Assembly: GCF_901933205.1 (NCBI RefSeq) | Contig: NC_044571.1 | Location: 9,773,420-9,837,419, forward strand | Source of the DNA: Camarhynchus parvulus | Taxonomy: Eukaryota; Chordata; Aves; Passeriformes; Thraupidae | Length of the DNA stretch: 64,000 nucleotides | Reading direction: 5' to 3' | Position numbers and translations under genes: made by a program | In this document: piece by piece, positions 49,272 to 63,400 of the stretch | Position numbering within the stretch: position 1 is the first letter of the stretch | How the letters are laid out: every line of letters starts with the position of its first letter | The notes under the pieces: model-generated | What the model was told of the DNA's origin: nothing | Seen by the model: only the letters and a program-made list of their open reading frames with translations | Database searches by the model: none

Positions 49272-52200
49272 ATAAAGCTTTTATTGTCTCAAACAATGTC
49301 CCCAGGCAGATTTGGTTTTTAAGGGCACATTTTCTTTTCAACAGCTTTTTTTTTTTTTTTTTTCCACTCTTGCTTTTACCATGCAGTTGCTGGGATAAAA
49401 TTTCATTCTTAAGACACTTATTTAGATCTATAGAAGCCAGATCCAATCTTATGCACTCTTTCAAAATGCTGAACAAACACCACTGCCTGAGGGAAATGCA
49501 CTTGTTTGCTTTTTCCTCCTTGTAATTCCCAAATGGGGGTGATGATGTTAAAGGACTGCAACCAGTGACTGTAAACACAATAAACTCAGCTTTGTCCAGC
49601 TTCTTGTTTCCTGAACTCTTTTTAAATAGAACCTTTTTCTGCCTCCCTCTGTTAAAAAAAAAATTGTTTCTTGCATGCCCTTGAATATTTGGTTATTATA
49701 GTTATCCTGTAAAATGTTTACACTTCATGGGACTTAAGGGAGATGAGGAAATGTGTTATGGAATTATGGTGTAGGTTTTTTGTGTTTTGTCTGATAAGGT
49801 GACTTGTTTGTCCTTAATGAAAGTTTGTTCATTAATTGTGTTAGAATTATGACTTGTTATAAATTAATGCATCATAGTGAATTATCTTGATCTTTATTAT
49901 CTAAGAATTTTTTGGTTCATGGGGGATTTATGATGACTTCTCAGGGTTTTCTAAGCAATACAGTTCACTTAACTGGGAGGGTGACAAATATCTCAGTCTG
50001 GTGCAGTGCAGTGTGGTGCCCCTAAAAGTTAAGATGCGTTTCAGCATATAAAAATCAATTGGTAGCTAACACTGGCTTTGCCTGCAAGGTGGAGTACTCT
50101 GCAGGTACAGAGTGGTATTATAAAATATAATTCTGGTTGTGTAGACCCCCATTTGCCTGAGTCATTCCCTTTCTCTTGCTCCACTGTGGCCATTAAAAAA
50201 ATCAATCCTAATTCAGGGCAGATCCCAAAGCATCCTGTGTAAAGCTTTTTTAAACTGGCTCTTAAAACAGAAGGTGATATGCAGCATACCAACACCAGGG
50301 TGTCCTCCAAGCCAGTGGCACTTGGTATGATCACATAATAGGCATTTTTTTCCTTCTGTTGATGTGTGTTGGTTCTTCTGCACTTAAAACACAACAATAA
50401 TGAAAAAAATATCCCCCAAAACCACATTTTCTTTGGTAATCCCTTTTTCAACACTGATTGCCTTTGATTTTTATCCAAATTCTTGCAAAATTCACTGTGT
50501 TAGATTATCAGTCTTGCCTTTCTTTTGCAAGGCTTAATGGGCAATAACTTAAAGAGCTTGCCTAATTGTGGATACCTGCCTCAGCTCCCCAAATATTGCT
50601 TTAAAATTAGTGATTTCCCCCTTTTATTCTAATTTTTCTGTAGCCTGTGCAAAGTAACCCGTGAAGTTTTCGATTCATTGGTTTAACCCTTGGCTTTTCT
50701 GTGGGGAGTCATAGTTTCTGTCTGGATGGTTCAACTCTCCTGATACTTTCAGGTTGTTGTTGTCCTACATGACAGTTTTGGGGGTTGATGCTGTTTCACT
50801 TTAAACAAATTCCATAAAATCCAAGCAGGAATTTTATTGGCATCCTAACTTGTTTGAGTTTGGGTTTTGTTGTTGTTTTTTTATGCACCACTCCAGGCAT
50901 TTGAGAACTGATTTGGAGCTCCTTGAAGGTTTCTGACAAGGTTCAGGAGCACCTTGTTCTACAGCAAGAAAGCCTGGGCTGCAAAGAGATGTAATCTCTG
51001 CCTGCTTTGAGTGTGTTATACTCCTGTATTTGTGTCTCATGTGGGAGCTTAGCTCCGCTTTCTCTCCTGTCCTAGCATTTTGGGTTGTTTTACAGAAACA
51101 AGTCACTACAATTCAGACACTAACAGTTTTCAACAGCCTTCACCCCCACACCCAGAGTCCCCTGAATGGTTAGTTGGAAAAAGAGGCCCAAACAATAGTA
51201 TTAATTCATCCCCCAGAAATATCTGTCCACAGTCTCAAAAGACACACCATTAATATGGGAAGATATGGATACAGTGTTAGAATGTATTCCAAATTATTTT
51301 TTTTTATCCCTGCCTGACATTACTGGGTTCTTTTTGCTAATTGGTTAGTGCAAAATTGCTACAGAAATGTCTGCATACATGTACAAAATCAGATTTTATT
51401 AAAGCAGAAAAGAGACAGCTCTGAGCATGAAAGGGTTTCCTTGGGTCAAAAACAAAACCAGCAAGCTTGAAATATGGTGGGAACAACACTGTTACTAATT
51501 CCTTGTGTAAATAATTTCTCTTCTCTCTGTATCTTTGTATTCTCCTTGTCTTTGTCTTGACTTTTTAGGTTATAAGTTTGTCATGAAAAAGATGTGGTGT
51601 TTTGAATAAGTTTACATTACCTATCACAGGGAAATGGTGCTCTGGAAGGGTGATGGAGGATGTGGGCACTTCCCAACTCTACATTTTCCTGTTTGCCATT
51701 TTGTTCCCATGGACAGGAGCTTATTCTGCAAATCTGCATCTAGGGCCAGGTGGGAATAGAAAATATCTGATTCTTGCTATAATCTGGCTCTTTTCAACAA
51801 CTTTGGGAACTCTTCAGCAAACATTCCTAAATATGTTCCACTTTTTTTTGCACCCCCATGTAAATTCATCTGAATGCTCTCTGAGGTAAGAGCAGAAACA
51901 GGATCTCATACTTAGCCATACCTTGCTTGACCACCTGAACCATGGAAAGAAACTGCCTCAAATGCAAAATGTGTGAGCTCAGGCAAGTTCCTTACTCACC
52001 ATTCTGTAGCAGGAAAGTCTCTTGGATTTCTCACTTTACTGTCCTGTACCTGTGTTACATGATTTAAAAAATGCAAACCCAATGTTTTGAGATTTTTGCC
52101 TCTGTCTTGGAGCAAATGATGTAACAGAAGCAGCTTTTTCCATTTTTAAGGATTTTTAAATCTCATATAAATTCTGGGTATGGAAGGCCAAGTGCTATAT

Positions 52201-55200
52201 CTGAGTACACAGGGAATAATTGGTCATACAAGAAATCATGTGTTATCTATGGTCAAAACCCTCCATAATTCTTAATGATACTAAATTCTTCCAGTTTAAC
52301 TTAGAAAAGGAATGATGTATATTGGAGTATCTCTATCCTTCTTTGCTATTCTGTCTTCAGCCTCAGCATTATAGGGCAAACAATAAAGAATTCAAATAAA
52401 CTTTTCTTCTGAGATTATCCATTATTTTTCTACAACAAAATAAATATTAAATGGGATATCCCTACTCTGTCTTACTCTTACCCAGAAATACAAATATGAC
52501 ATGAGGAAACAAGGAAAGACACTGCTATTAACCCCTTTCTATTCTTGACTGCAGGAGAATGCATTTCATTTTGAGTGGGAGAGTAAAAGCCATCTAAAAG
52601 TATCTTCAAAGGACATTGTCAGTAGCTGTTAATTTGCAGATGTTGTTCACAGCTTTGGAGGTAGGCAGTAACTTTGTTTCTTACTTGTTTATCTGTTGTG
52701 AAAACAACCCTGTGTTGTCAGCCCTGTTTGCAGCACAAATCTAAAACAGCCCCATACAGGCTACTGTAAAGAAAATTAGCTCCATCTTGGCTAAAACCAG
52801 GACATCACAACATTATCTCAATCAGGAATTTTCTTCTCTATTAGAAAAAAAAAAAACCAAAAACCAAACTGGTACACATTGACCCATTGTAATTGCTGCA
52901 CTTTTCCTTCTCAGGGAAGAGATGTGTTGAGTCACTGTTAAATAATTCTCTTAGGCCCAAAACCATCTAAGCCAACTTTTATCTGTTGCAGACACTTCAC
53001 TTTTATTCCCCTGCCCTGCTTATGTCATTAGGGGTCCAAAACAAGAGCAAGACTGGCAATTTAGTCTAGTGAAGGTGAAGGAAAAGAGAGAATTTCCCCC
53101 CATCTTTACATTAGACTTCTGTCACAGCACTGAACTATTCAAATTATAGCATGTAAAGTTCCATTATTTAGTAACAAGAGACATTTCAGTTTTACCTTTC
53201 CCCAGTCACTGTATTTTTCAAACAATTACTGTTGGCTGTTGTAGGTACAGAGCTTGGATTTATTACAGATCTTGAAAAATCACTAGTGAATTTTGGAAGT
53301 TTGGCTAACATGACTTAGATGGTGACATGGATTTGATGTGGGACATATTACACCCATTATTCCAAAAGTGACACCTTGTTGCAAAACTAGGAGCCTGCTT
53401 TGTGGTTTGGGATCTGACTTGGCACAAGATTTGTTCTCACCTGCTAAGCCCACAGCCTTCTTGTAGCCAGGCCAACATAACAGCAGCAGTAATGTTGGCT
53501 GGATCTGGGGTGACCAAATATTGTGAAGAAAGACAAGAGAAGCAGCAGGTGACACTGTGTGACAGGCCTGAGACTGCCAGCTTCTGCAGGACACCAACAA
53601 GCATTGCTGTGAGGTGCTGTCACCTCAGTTGCTGTGTCCCAGGATGTCTCCCTGATTCCCTGCTTCTTGTCTGCCTGAGCTTGTCTGGAGGCAAAAATGT
53701 CAAACTTGCTGCCTTTGATCTCCCCCCTGTTTTGGCACATCACCTGTTCCCCATGGCAGTGTGGTTATTTTGACTTTATGCAGATGGGGAAAAATTGATC
53801 TGTTTGGCTGCTGCAGCAGTGCTGCTTCTCACCCTAAAATGTGCAGTGTGTCATGAAATGAGGCCAATTCCCACCATAACTTTGCCTTATCTATCATTTG
53901 CATGTCTTTGCATGTCTGCAAGGGTCACTGACTGATGCCAGGTTTTGGATAGCAGATGTCCTTGTGTTCAGCTTTCTGTTGAACAAAATACCTGCCAGTG
54001 TCAACCCAGGCATTTTTGCTTCTCTAATTTAAATGCTCTAAATATGGCATGGAGTCTACCTTAGTGCAGACAATTTGATGTTTTCTTTATGAGACTATTA
54101 AAAAGGTGATTCACACATGCACTTTGTTAGGAAAGCCAGCAGAACATCAGACTGCATTTTGATTTTTTTCCCCCTCTATATCAGTTTCACAATTTTTTTT
54201 TTTTGGCAACTAATAGTTGGTGGTAGAGATGCAGCTGCGGTCCATAATTCATACAATAGTTGTTCTTTAATTTGCTAGCTGTTCAGGGGGGCCTCCGTGG
54301 TGACATTTTTTCCATGGTGTTCTGTTTTTGAGAGGCTCAGAACCAACATCACTGTGTTGATATGAAGGATGATGATGATGAGGAATACTTCCTCCCCTGT
54401 CCCCTTTCAATGGAGTTTGTTTTAATATGCTTCAAATTCGCTACACCTCCATTTCTAATGTAGTGTTTTGGGAAATGAGCTTGGTCCAGTTTTTTGCAAT
54501 AGGAAATGACCAGGACTTGGATTTGGAAAGTTGCTACATCATCAAAACAAATTTGTTTTCAAAATTTCCAGGCTTTGGTACAAATCAGCTACCTTTCTGA
54601 AACAAGAAATACATGTGGAGCTCATGTTTGGGAAAGAAAATCAGCCTTGATGATTACTTATTAACTAATCATCTCCAGAATTATCTTTTTCTCATAACAC
54701 TTAGCATAATTTTTTTCATGTTTATTGAAAATATCCCTTTGTTAGAAAAATAACCTATAATTTTTTATTGTATTGACAAAGGTGTAAGTACTTAATTGCC
54801 AACTTGTTGATTCCAGTGCTAGTTGTGCTTTTGAAATAAATGTCATATTTTAAGGAATTAATTGAGCTTTTAATGAACAAAAGTTCTCCTGAGCTTCATT
54901 TAAATGTGAAGTAATGGTTCTCAAGGGGCCCATTCTCAAGCAATACCTACTAAAGTTGAATTTGTTATGCTCAGTGAAGATTTTTAGTTCTGCAATATTT
55001 TCATAAAGAAATCGCAGGAAATACAAAATGCTATATGGGAATTGCTCCAATTAACTGACTAAAATCCATTGACTGGCTCCAGGGTGCCCATTTTTCCATA
55101 TTGCAAACAAGATCTTATTTTCTCAACTTAGCCTATAATTTGGCATAGGTGAAAAGCTTTAATTGCTCCATCAATTTTACTGTTGGCTTTAGATATTTCT

Positions 55201-58200
55201 TGCCTTTTTTCTTAGGTTTTGTAATTTTTAAATTTCTCATTCTTGTAATGATTTAGGAATCTCTGTTCCAATGGCTTTTAAGTAAAACATGTTTGAAAAC
55301 AATGCAGCTGAAAATTACTTTCTTGGTTCTATACAACTAGACTCTCAGCACGTTTGTGTATTCCTGAAAGTTTCTCTGACTTCTGTGGATATTTTTCTTT
55401 TGTTTTATCCCTTTTACACAACTGTGAAGTTCCAGTGTCTCTTAGAAAAGTATCTAATCTACAAACAGATTCTGCAGAATTTTTTTGGCCAGTTGTAGCT
55501 CTGAAATCAGAAATTGTTTGAGGTGGTGGAAGCAGGAGTTATGGTAACCAGTGCTGGATAAATGAAGACATAAGATTGTGCCTTAAGTTATCAAATTCCC
55601 TCAACTATTTCTCACCAAATAAAAACTTCAATATAATTACTGTGAGCTGTGGAGAAAATATTTATAAATACTTTTGTTTTACTTCAAAGGAAATGACTAG
55701 CTTAATGCCTCTATGCTAAATTTAAGAAAAGACTGATTAAAAATGGACCTTGTTGAAAACAATTGAGCTGAAGATCTGTTCCATTATTGATAACAGGAAC
55801 AATGTTGTGAAGCTAAAGGAAGAAATCTGTATATGTTTCACCAGAAGAAAGAAACAACATTTAAGCATTTTGAAATTAGAAGTCTCATACTCCATGGTGT
55901 TGGAATGTATATTTTCTTGAATAGTGGGTTCATCTGAGAACCCAGCTCCCAAGCATTAGGGAGGCCTCTGAGTCAGAATGTGGGAAGCTTTACTGATGTC
56001 CAAGGTAAAAGAGAGTAGCTCCACAAGCAGACTTGACAGCGTGAGCCAGAGTGTGCTACTGGGTTTTCATTTAACCAGCAGTGGTGGGCAGGTCCTGCTC
56101 GCCTCCCTCACCCTGACAGTAATTTCACAGCCACCAAAACCCATCTCATAGACTGGTGGAAAGGTACTTGACCATTGGCTCCTTCACCACAGATTAAAAA
56201 GAAATTCCTGTGAATACCTGAATGAGACTTTCTTTCTATTCTGCTGCACTACAGTCATCCAGCAGAAGTGAACCCTGTGCAGAAATCTCATCCTAGCAAT
56301 ATTCCTCCTTTTCATGTACCTTGCTGTGAACTCCCTCCTGGTCTCAGCGCAGGGATGCTGGTATTCTACCTGAGATATGATGGGACAAACTTGTTTTCTC
56401 CTTGTAACAGGGGTATGCTGTGAGATTTATGCATTCCATCTGGGAAAAGGATTAACTCATACAACAGATTTGATTCCACAATTCAACATTAATTTAGAAG
56501 CGAGGTTCCACTCCACAACTGAGGGCAAAAATAAAGAAGGAGGTTTGGAAGATCCTACCCATTTATTCCAGCTGAGAATTTCACCAGAAGATTGCTGAAG
56601 TGACCTGGTTGTCTGGGTTGATTTGAGAAGATTGTGGTGTTTCTTTGTTAGATCTGACACTTGCCCACCTCTGATGGGAAGGACATTCTCTACTGTTGTG
56701 CTGCATTATTGCATGCCAACAGTTTCTCAAACTCTTTTTCACTTCAAGTTAACCCTATACAAATATATTAAGGAATACCTAGAATGCTCTTCATGCTAAG
56801 TGCACATCCACCATGATACCAGAAGGGTTGGAAATGATATTCCTTCCATAATGCTGTTAAGAACAGGTATTAAGGCTGTGAAATAACTGTGGTAATTCAG
56901 AAATGTCTGTGAAATGAAAAATCACAGAGTAGAGAGAGAATATCTCAAGTACTCAGCATTTGCTGTAGTGCTTTTTATTATCCTCAAAGGCAGGCTAAGG
57001 ATAATTTCAACTATCATAATTTTCACACACAAAACATTAATAAAAATTGGCTCCTTGTTTTGTGTTTTACTAAAAGCAGCTACTACTTCCCCTTATGCCT
57101 TCCAGTAATTGTATTAAGAAAGTCAGTATTTGACTCTAGCAGTAACCAGAAGGATTTAAAATGGCTTCAAGACCACATTTATGAAATTCTTAGTTGCCTG
57201 GGAGATTGTGAAACAGCCACTGAAACTGCTAACCTGAAGGCTATGTTTGTAGTTTGTGTTTTTGAATCACCTGGGCTGATTTTATCTGGTAGAGGGCAAG
57301 GCTAATGAAGATGCTCTGCCTTCAGTACTCAATCCATGATATCCAGAGGCAGCTAAACATCACACTCAGGACATCTGTAAAGACAAGTGTCTTACCCATC
57401 TAATGATAAATACTTTCAACCCCCTCTCCCCCCCTTTAATTCTTACTGCAAACACTCAGGGTTCATCTGACTTATTTTAGAGCTTTACAAAATAGATCAT
57501 CTCTCTAGTGAAAGGAAATAAATGACAAATTTGGGGGGCAATTGCTGTCATTTACTTCAGGCTCTTACTTGAGAGCTCATGCCCTAAAAGCTCAGCTGTA
57601 AAGCTCTTTGTTTAATTTGATGCATCCCACCTGTGAACTGCTAAATACTGGGTGAGTCACTCGTCACTGCACAGCTTCTGAGGCAGCTCATTAATCCTGA
57701 GTGTAGCCCTGCTCACATCTGTCCTACGTGTTGCTGCTCCAAGCCCAGTAAATATCTGTCAGGACATAGACAGCTTTCACTTCCACACAATAGGTTTCCT
57801 GGAAACCCATACGAAAAGGTTTAACTGAGTAAATTCCACTTAGTGATGCCTTGTGTTACCTGTTTGTGGATGTGCAGGCAGTCACTTTACAAGATCTATC
57901 ATGTCACTGTCAGTGGACAGAAGCTTTTGGAAGATGACAGCACAGAGAAGGTCCTTTACATGTGCAAATATATTGAAATGAGTTATCCTCTCTCCAGACA
58001 GCAGGAAGAAAACACTTTCTCCTGTAACTGGGCTAAATGATTTTGTGAGGTGCTCTGCACTATGTAGGGAACAGCTGTGTGAGTCACTGGTGCCTCTGCA
58101 GATGTGAATGGGTAGATGGAGCAGGGGAGGTGAGCTTTTCTCTGTAGAATCCCAGCTATTTTTTCTTCAAATTACATAAAGAAGTGAATCTTTAGTTAGC

Positions 58201-58329
58201 TCTCCAGGGCTGTCTGAGGCAGGAGTCTGCAACACAGATTCTTCTTTTTGTTCCTTGAGTGCCTACTCATGTTCAGAAGAAACCATTCAGCGTTACTCCC
58301 TTTGGAGAAAGTGACTGTATTTAATGTGC
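49272..58329. other. Intergenic DNA, no gene recognised
   Basis: About 9 kb of AT-rich DNA with a T-run at about 49346-49365. The longest frames, 50041-50478 on the minus strand (145 codons) and 53402-53773 (123 codons), resemble no family. I find no exon pairs with splice signals convincing enough to report. Confidence 0.4.
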
Positions 58330-58860
58330 ATGCCTGAATCGTAGAATATCCTGAGTTGGAAGGGACTCACAAGGATTATTGAGTCCAAGTCCTGGCCCTG
58401 AACAAGACCATCCCCAAGAGTCCAAGCATTTCCTGAACTCTCAGGTTTGGTGCTGTGACCACTGCCATGGGGAGCCTGTTCAGTGCCCAGCCACCCTCTG
58501 GGGGAAGAACCTTTTCCTGATACCCAACCTAAACCTCCCCTGACACAACTTCAGGCCATTCCCTTGGGTCCTGTCACTGTCAGCACAGAGCAGAGATCAG
58601 TGCCTGCCCCTCCTGTTCCTCTCCCAAGGAAGCTGTGACTGCACTGAGGCCTCCCCTCAGTCTTCTCCACGTTGAACAGACCAAGGGACCTCAGCCCCTC
58701 CTCACACGGCCTCCCCTCAAGGCCCTTCACCATCTTTGTTGCCCTCCTCTGGATGCTCTCTAAGGGCTAAATATCTTTCTTATACTGTGGAGACCAAAAC
58801 TGCACACAGTGCTGGAGCTGAGGCCTCCCCACACTGCTCTGTCTCCTTAAGGCTGCCATG
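58330..58860 (-). mobile_element. CR1 LINE fragment, antisense
   Basis: The + strand reads AATCGTAGAATATCCTGAGT, TGGAAGGGACTC, GGGGGAAGAACCTTTTCCTG, ACCTAAACCTCCCCTGACAC, TCTTCTCCACGTTGAACAGA and TTGCCCTCCTCTGGATGCTC, which is the reverse complement of the CR1 3' UTR and the end of ORF2. Matching is better than for the other CR1 copies here, suggesting a younger insertion. The 60-codon minus frame in it is a remnant. Confidence 0.85.
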
Positions 58861-59073
58861 ACCCCCACAAGGAGCATTACAGGACCCTTACCCTGGAGTT
58901 CTTTCAGCTGGCAGTAAGGAAAACAGTAAAGAGGTTCATACCTCAGTATATGAAGCTGCTTGAGCTATTTCACTTCCTCACATCCAGACTGTCTTGGATT
59001 ATGGAATTGGCTGGTTTTCTTAAAGAGAAAAGCATGATTTCCCTATCATTTTTTTTTCTTTCAGGCATACTGT

Positions 59074-59510
59074 TGATGCCTTGTGGAGGCTGACCTAGAA
59101 CAGAGGCTAGACAGACTTAAAGAACAAAGTAGGTATTTATGAAAAGGCCTCAATGGATCCACCTTGGGCCCAGCCAGGGCTACAACCAAGATGAACCCAA
59201 AATGGTCACAAAATGAATGACTGGCCACTCACTTTTATAAATTCTGGTCTGTTAGCACATTGGAGTTAATTGTCTAATTACTGCTTTAGGTTATGGAGTC
59301 CCATCCTTCTTGTTTTTCTCTCTTCAGTCCATGTTTATGTTCTTGGTCCTGAAATTTGGATCATTTGTCTTTGGTCCTCTGCTAGAGAAGGAATTGTTTT
59401 GTCTCCCTACTCTGTGATGAGAGCTTACTATGCCATAATATGAAGCTCAGAATTACACACTAAAGCAGCACAGAATCTGAAAAATATAAAAGCTAAAACC
59501 TGAAGCATCA
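59074..59510 (-). mobile_element. Solo LTR with perfect 6-bp inverted ends and a 4-bp target duplication
   Basis: A 437-bp element with ends TGATGC and GCATCA. It is flanked by CTGT (59070-59073) and CTGT (59511-59514). A 4-bp duplication fits class I (ERV1/gammaretrovirus-type) integration. The minus strand holds TATAAAAG (near 59234-59241), so I place the LTR on the minus strand. I recognise the family from passerine genomes, from memory only. No internal region remains. Confidence 0.7.
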
Positions 59511-60357
59511 CTGTGAAAGGTATTTACTATTCTCCCAAACAAAACCCACTGTTTAATAAGTTACTCCCTGAATAATTGCACTGCATTTACACATCCTTAG
59601 GTGGGATGCAAAAAGAGTACCTATATAGCTCACCTTTGAGGCCATGTGCAGTACTGAAATAGTTATAATCAACAGTTGTGGTAGTAGTTGTGGGTCACAA
59701 TTATGTGCCATCAGAAAGCTCTGGTCTTGTATCCAAGCTTGTTCATCTTTCTTGTGCACTGCTACTTCCTTGCTGACTTTTGGTGAGAACAAAATCTTAC
59801 TGACCAGGTCAAGACTACTGGCTGAGATCAGTGGTCATGAAGCTGGGGTTTTCTTTTGTGGCACTGGCTTACTTACCCTTCTCTAACAGTAGACCTAATT
59901 TTATTTTAATATGGAAACATTGAGTTGTCTCTCCCTGAAGAGGACATGCAGGGAATACAAAAATAGCAAGGAATTGTGGTTTTATATTTTGCCTTTATTT
60001 TCCCAGTTCACCATTGAAAGTTTGTTCACAGCCACAAGAAGAGACACATTCTGGTGAAGGATAAGCCAAACTATAACTTTCCTTTACAATTTTCCTTGTA
60101 ATCTTCTGGCAGAATTTCCCTTCAGAAAAAAATAAAAAATAAAAAAAGGACTAAAAATTAAACATGAAGAAGCTTCATTAATGTTATCTATGCTGCACCG
60201 TGTGGCCATTTCCTTTCTATTTTTGACACACCTTTGAGTTATGCTCAAGAATATGAAAGCAACATACTCAGGATTTTCTTAATGAGAAAAATGGCTTTGG
60301 AACTGCTCTGGTTGCATAAAAACTGAATTTATGGGTCACACCTGAGCTGAGGCTTTT
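59511..60357. other. Intergenic DNA without recognised features
   Basis: Only two overlapping 79-80-codon frames on opposite strands, and an A-rich patch near 60125-60150. Confidence 0.4.
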
Positions 60358-60488
60358 TGTAGCTTGCTTGTTTGTTGTTGTGTGGTTTGGGGGGGAGAGG
60401 GGTTGGAGTTTTTTTTTTTTTTTGTTGGGAGGGTTGGTTTTTTTGTTGTTTTTTTTTTTTTTTTTGTTTTTTTTTTTTTTTTTTTTCC
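60358..60488. repeat. T/G-only low-complexity tract
   Basis: About 130 bp of long T-runs broken by G, with a G-rich island (GGGGGGGAGAGGGG, about 60389-60402). On the other strand it is an A/C tract, which could be the expanded poly(A) tail of an old retroposon. No retroposon body is recognised beside it. A Lys/Thr-rich antisense frame (60336-60689) is produced by this tract and is not a gene. Confidence 0.8.
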
Positions 60489-63400
60489 TTTTGTTTGAAT
60501 TGATGTGTGTTTCAGGCTGGATCCATTGAACAGAACTGAAACCTGTGGGGTTTGCTTTTTCCTGAAACTATTTTTACACATGAGCTCCTTCGATTTATCT
60601 ATATAGTTTTCTTTTCTTCCCTTGGCATTTCCTCTATCATCTAATAAAACCAGCTTACAAAGAGAAAGGAAACTGGTTTTTCCTGTCACAGAACAGATCA
60701 GATATATGAATTAATAGAGGATGCTGATAATATTTCCATTGTACAGGTCAAAATGAGATGCAGCAGTATTTTTAGGTTGCAAGCACTCATCTGTGAGCCA
60801 CAAGTTTAATTTTTTTAAAGTTTTTAAGGTGTTTTTAATTGAAACTGAAGTGCAGGGTGGCAGTACTCTGATTGCAGTTATTCTCTCAAGGTCCTACTGT
60901 AATCTTTGAGCTTCATTTTCTTTCAGGTCTTATGGAGCCTTGGGAAATACTGAGTTATTCACTTGCTGAGGGAAACAGGGAGGATGTTGTTTAATATTTT
61001 GCTTTGTTTATATAGTGCCATTTGAAACATTTCAGGGCTCTGATTAAACTAGAGGAAATGACTTTATAACTAGAGTTTCTGAAGGCAATATGTTCTGGGA
61101 CATGTACTCGAGACTTTCTCTGCCTCCAACAATTTTGTAAATAACTTTAATATGGTTGTGAATGCCATGGCTGTGTATCAGCAATGTCTAGAGCATTGTT
61201 TGGTGGAAGGAATGTTAGAACATTGTGTTCAAGCTCCTGACAAAAAATATGAATTTATCCTTTTAATGGATAGCTTTTGTTTCTTCAAAGTAAAGAAACA
61301 ATAAAATAGAAGTCTTCTCTTGTAAAATTCCTTTTTAGGGAGAAGACTGTGTTGATGCACGAATCTTGGACCACTCACTGAATCTTGTTTAAATGAAAGC
61401 CATGTCTGAAGTTCCTGAATTAATTCCACTTGCACTGAAATGTTAGCACAGCTTAGATTAAGACATATTAAAAATCTTGCACTTCATTAAGAAGTTATTA
61501 ATAGAATGGCCATAACTGGTCATCTTGAAAAAACACATTGTATTATTTTCATCAGCAGAATGCAACCATTTTAAAAATAACACTCAATCTGAAACAAAAG
61601 GCACTCGGAATAAGCATGATTAAAAATTTAATGCAAAGATTGGCAAATTAATTAGGATGGTAGGATGGTTTTTCCTAATGACAAAGAGTTAATGGCATTG
61701 ATGCTGCTGAAGGGGACACAGCGTGGGATGCCACTGGCTCTCCCTCTGCCCAGGTGTTACCAACAGCAGCAGAGGCAGAGCTGTGTTGGCAGAGGGGTCA
61801 CAGGAGCTCCCAGATGGAGCTGACTGGACCCTCAGGATGCTGCAGCCTGGCTGCCAAACCCTCCTGGCCCTGCAATGCTCCCAGGAGCTGCAGCAGCTGC
61901 AGAACTGGCTGTGCTGGCCTGAGCTGGTGCCTTCCTGGCAGCCAGAGAGGGGAGAGGGAAGGGAATGGAATGGAAAGAGAGAGTGGGAACAGCTAAATGT
62001 GGAGAGGATGATGGGTTATAACCAAATCCTACTGGCACACCAGGAACTGTCTGGCCAGCCTTCACTTGGAGGAGGGAGTTGCTGCAGTTCTCTTCAGCAG
62101 GATTTTGGTAGTTTTAAATGCCACTAAACTCTACTAAATGCTGCAATTCCCAGTTAGCCACCCTAGACAAACTGTTTGATTTAGCAGCTGGAAACCAAGG
62201 ACAGTTGTTAGAGTTCAAGTGATTTGAGAGGGAAAGGGGAACCACATAAGTGCAAATAACACCAAGAGATTGTCAAGCAGCAAAAGCACTGAATTATGAT
62301 GCAGAGATAATGAGCAGTGCTTGAAGTCCAAGCAGTAACTGCCTATCTGATTTTCTCAGAGGCCTCTGAAACAGCTGGAACACTAAAGTCAGAAGAAAAA
62401 CAGGTTCAGAATTGTTTGGGCTTTCTTTTTCAAAGTTCTCCAAGCTTTTTGCTTGAATTGAGACCTATAAAACAACCTGAGCTTAAATTTTGGACTCTGC
62501 ATGAAATATTGTATCAAAATACATCGCACAAATGAGGCTGGTATGCACAGGCCAGGGGTGTATTGCACTGTGGTCAAAACAAAGCACAGAATTCAGGGAT
62601 GCTTGGTGGATGCTGTGCAAATGACCAAAACTAAATCAGTTGACTTGGAACATCCCAAACACTTGGCATGATGAGCTGGTTACTGGCTATGACCAGAAAA
62701 AGAAAAGGGAGTCTATAATGAAACCAACATTTCTGTTTTAAAGTATAGCTGTTGCCATGGCAACCTCTGTAATGGACACATTTAAGCCTAAAATTCAACA
62801 CAGCATCTGAACTGACTTGAACAGTAAACAGGATGTCAGTGCTTGCAAACCATTTGAATAACTGTGAAAAGTTCATCCTTCCCAGCTGAGATGGAAGGGG
62901 TGCATGTACATAAACTGATGATGAAGGATATTGATTTCCTTGATGCACTTTAAAATTTTTAAGCTACTTATTTGGTTTCATATACCAAAAAAAGATAAGA
63001 ATAGCACAAATTACATTATAAGGAAAATAAAAGGCTGAAACAGAAATCTTTGAAAACAGTTTTTGCAAGCCCAAGGTTTGTGCACTAAACAGTGATTTAG
63101 CATGCTTCTGCTTACCAGGCTTTTTGGGCATGGAGTCACAAGATAACTGATCTGTCTCTGGTTTGAGCCCTGAGCCATTTCTGTTTTATTTAAGATTGGT
63201 TTTTGCCTTATTTTAATCCTCTGTCTGCTTGTACCAGAATGGAAAAATGAGATGACACCCTGCCAGTTTCTAGGACAAGTAAGAATAATACTATTTCTGG
63301 GGATGGTGTGTCTCATGGTAGGTTCATTATTCTTTCTAAATTATTATGACTTAAAGCATAAATCTGATAAGTTTTATATCCCATTAAACAAGCCATGAAT

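Noticed and set aside
50041..50478. 145-codon minus-strand frame
   Set aside because: AT-rich, no family resemblance, and no supporting promoter or splice context.
53402..53773. 123-codon frame with many Cys, overlapped by antisense frames of about 100 codons
   Set aside because: The Cys spacing shows no known motif, and the opposite-strand frames indicate low stop density, not coding.
60336..60689. Lys-rich 117-codon minus frame
   Set aside because: Translation of the T/G low-complexity tract.
61723..62127. 134-codon frame in a GC-rich patch
   Set aside because: Leu/Gln/Trp-rich, from CTG/CAG-rich sequence; no domain, and opposite-strand frames are also open.
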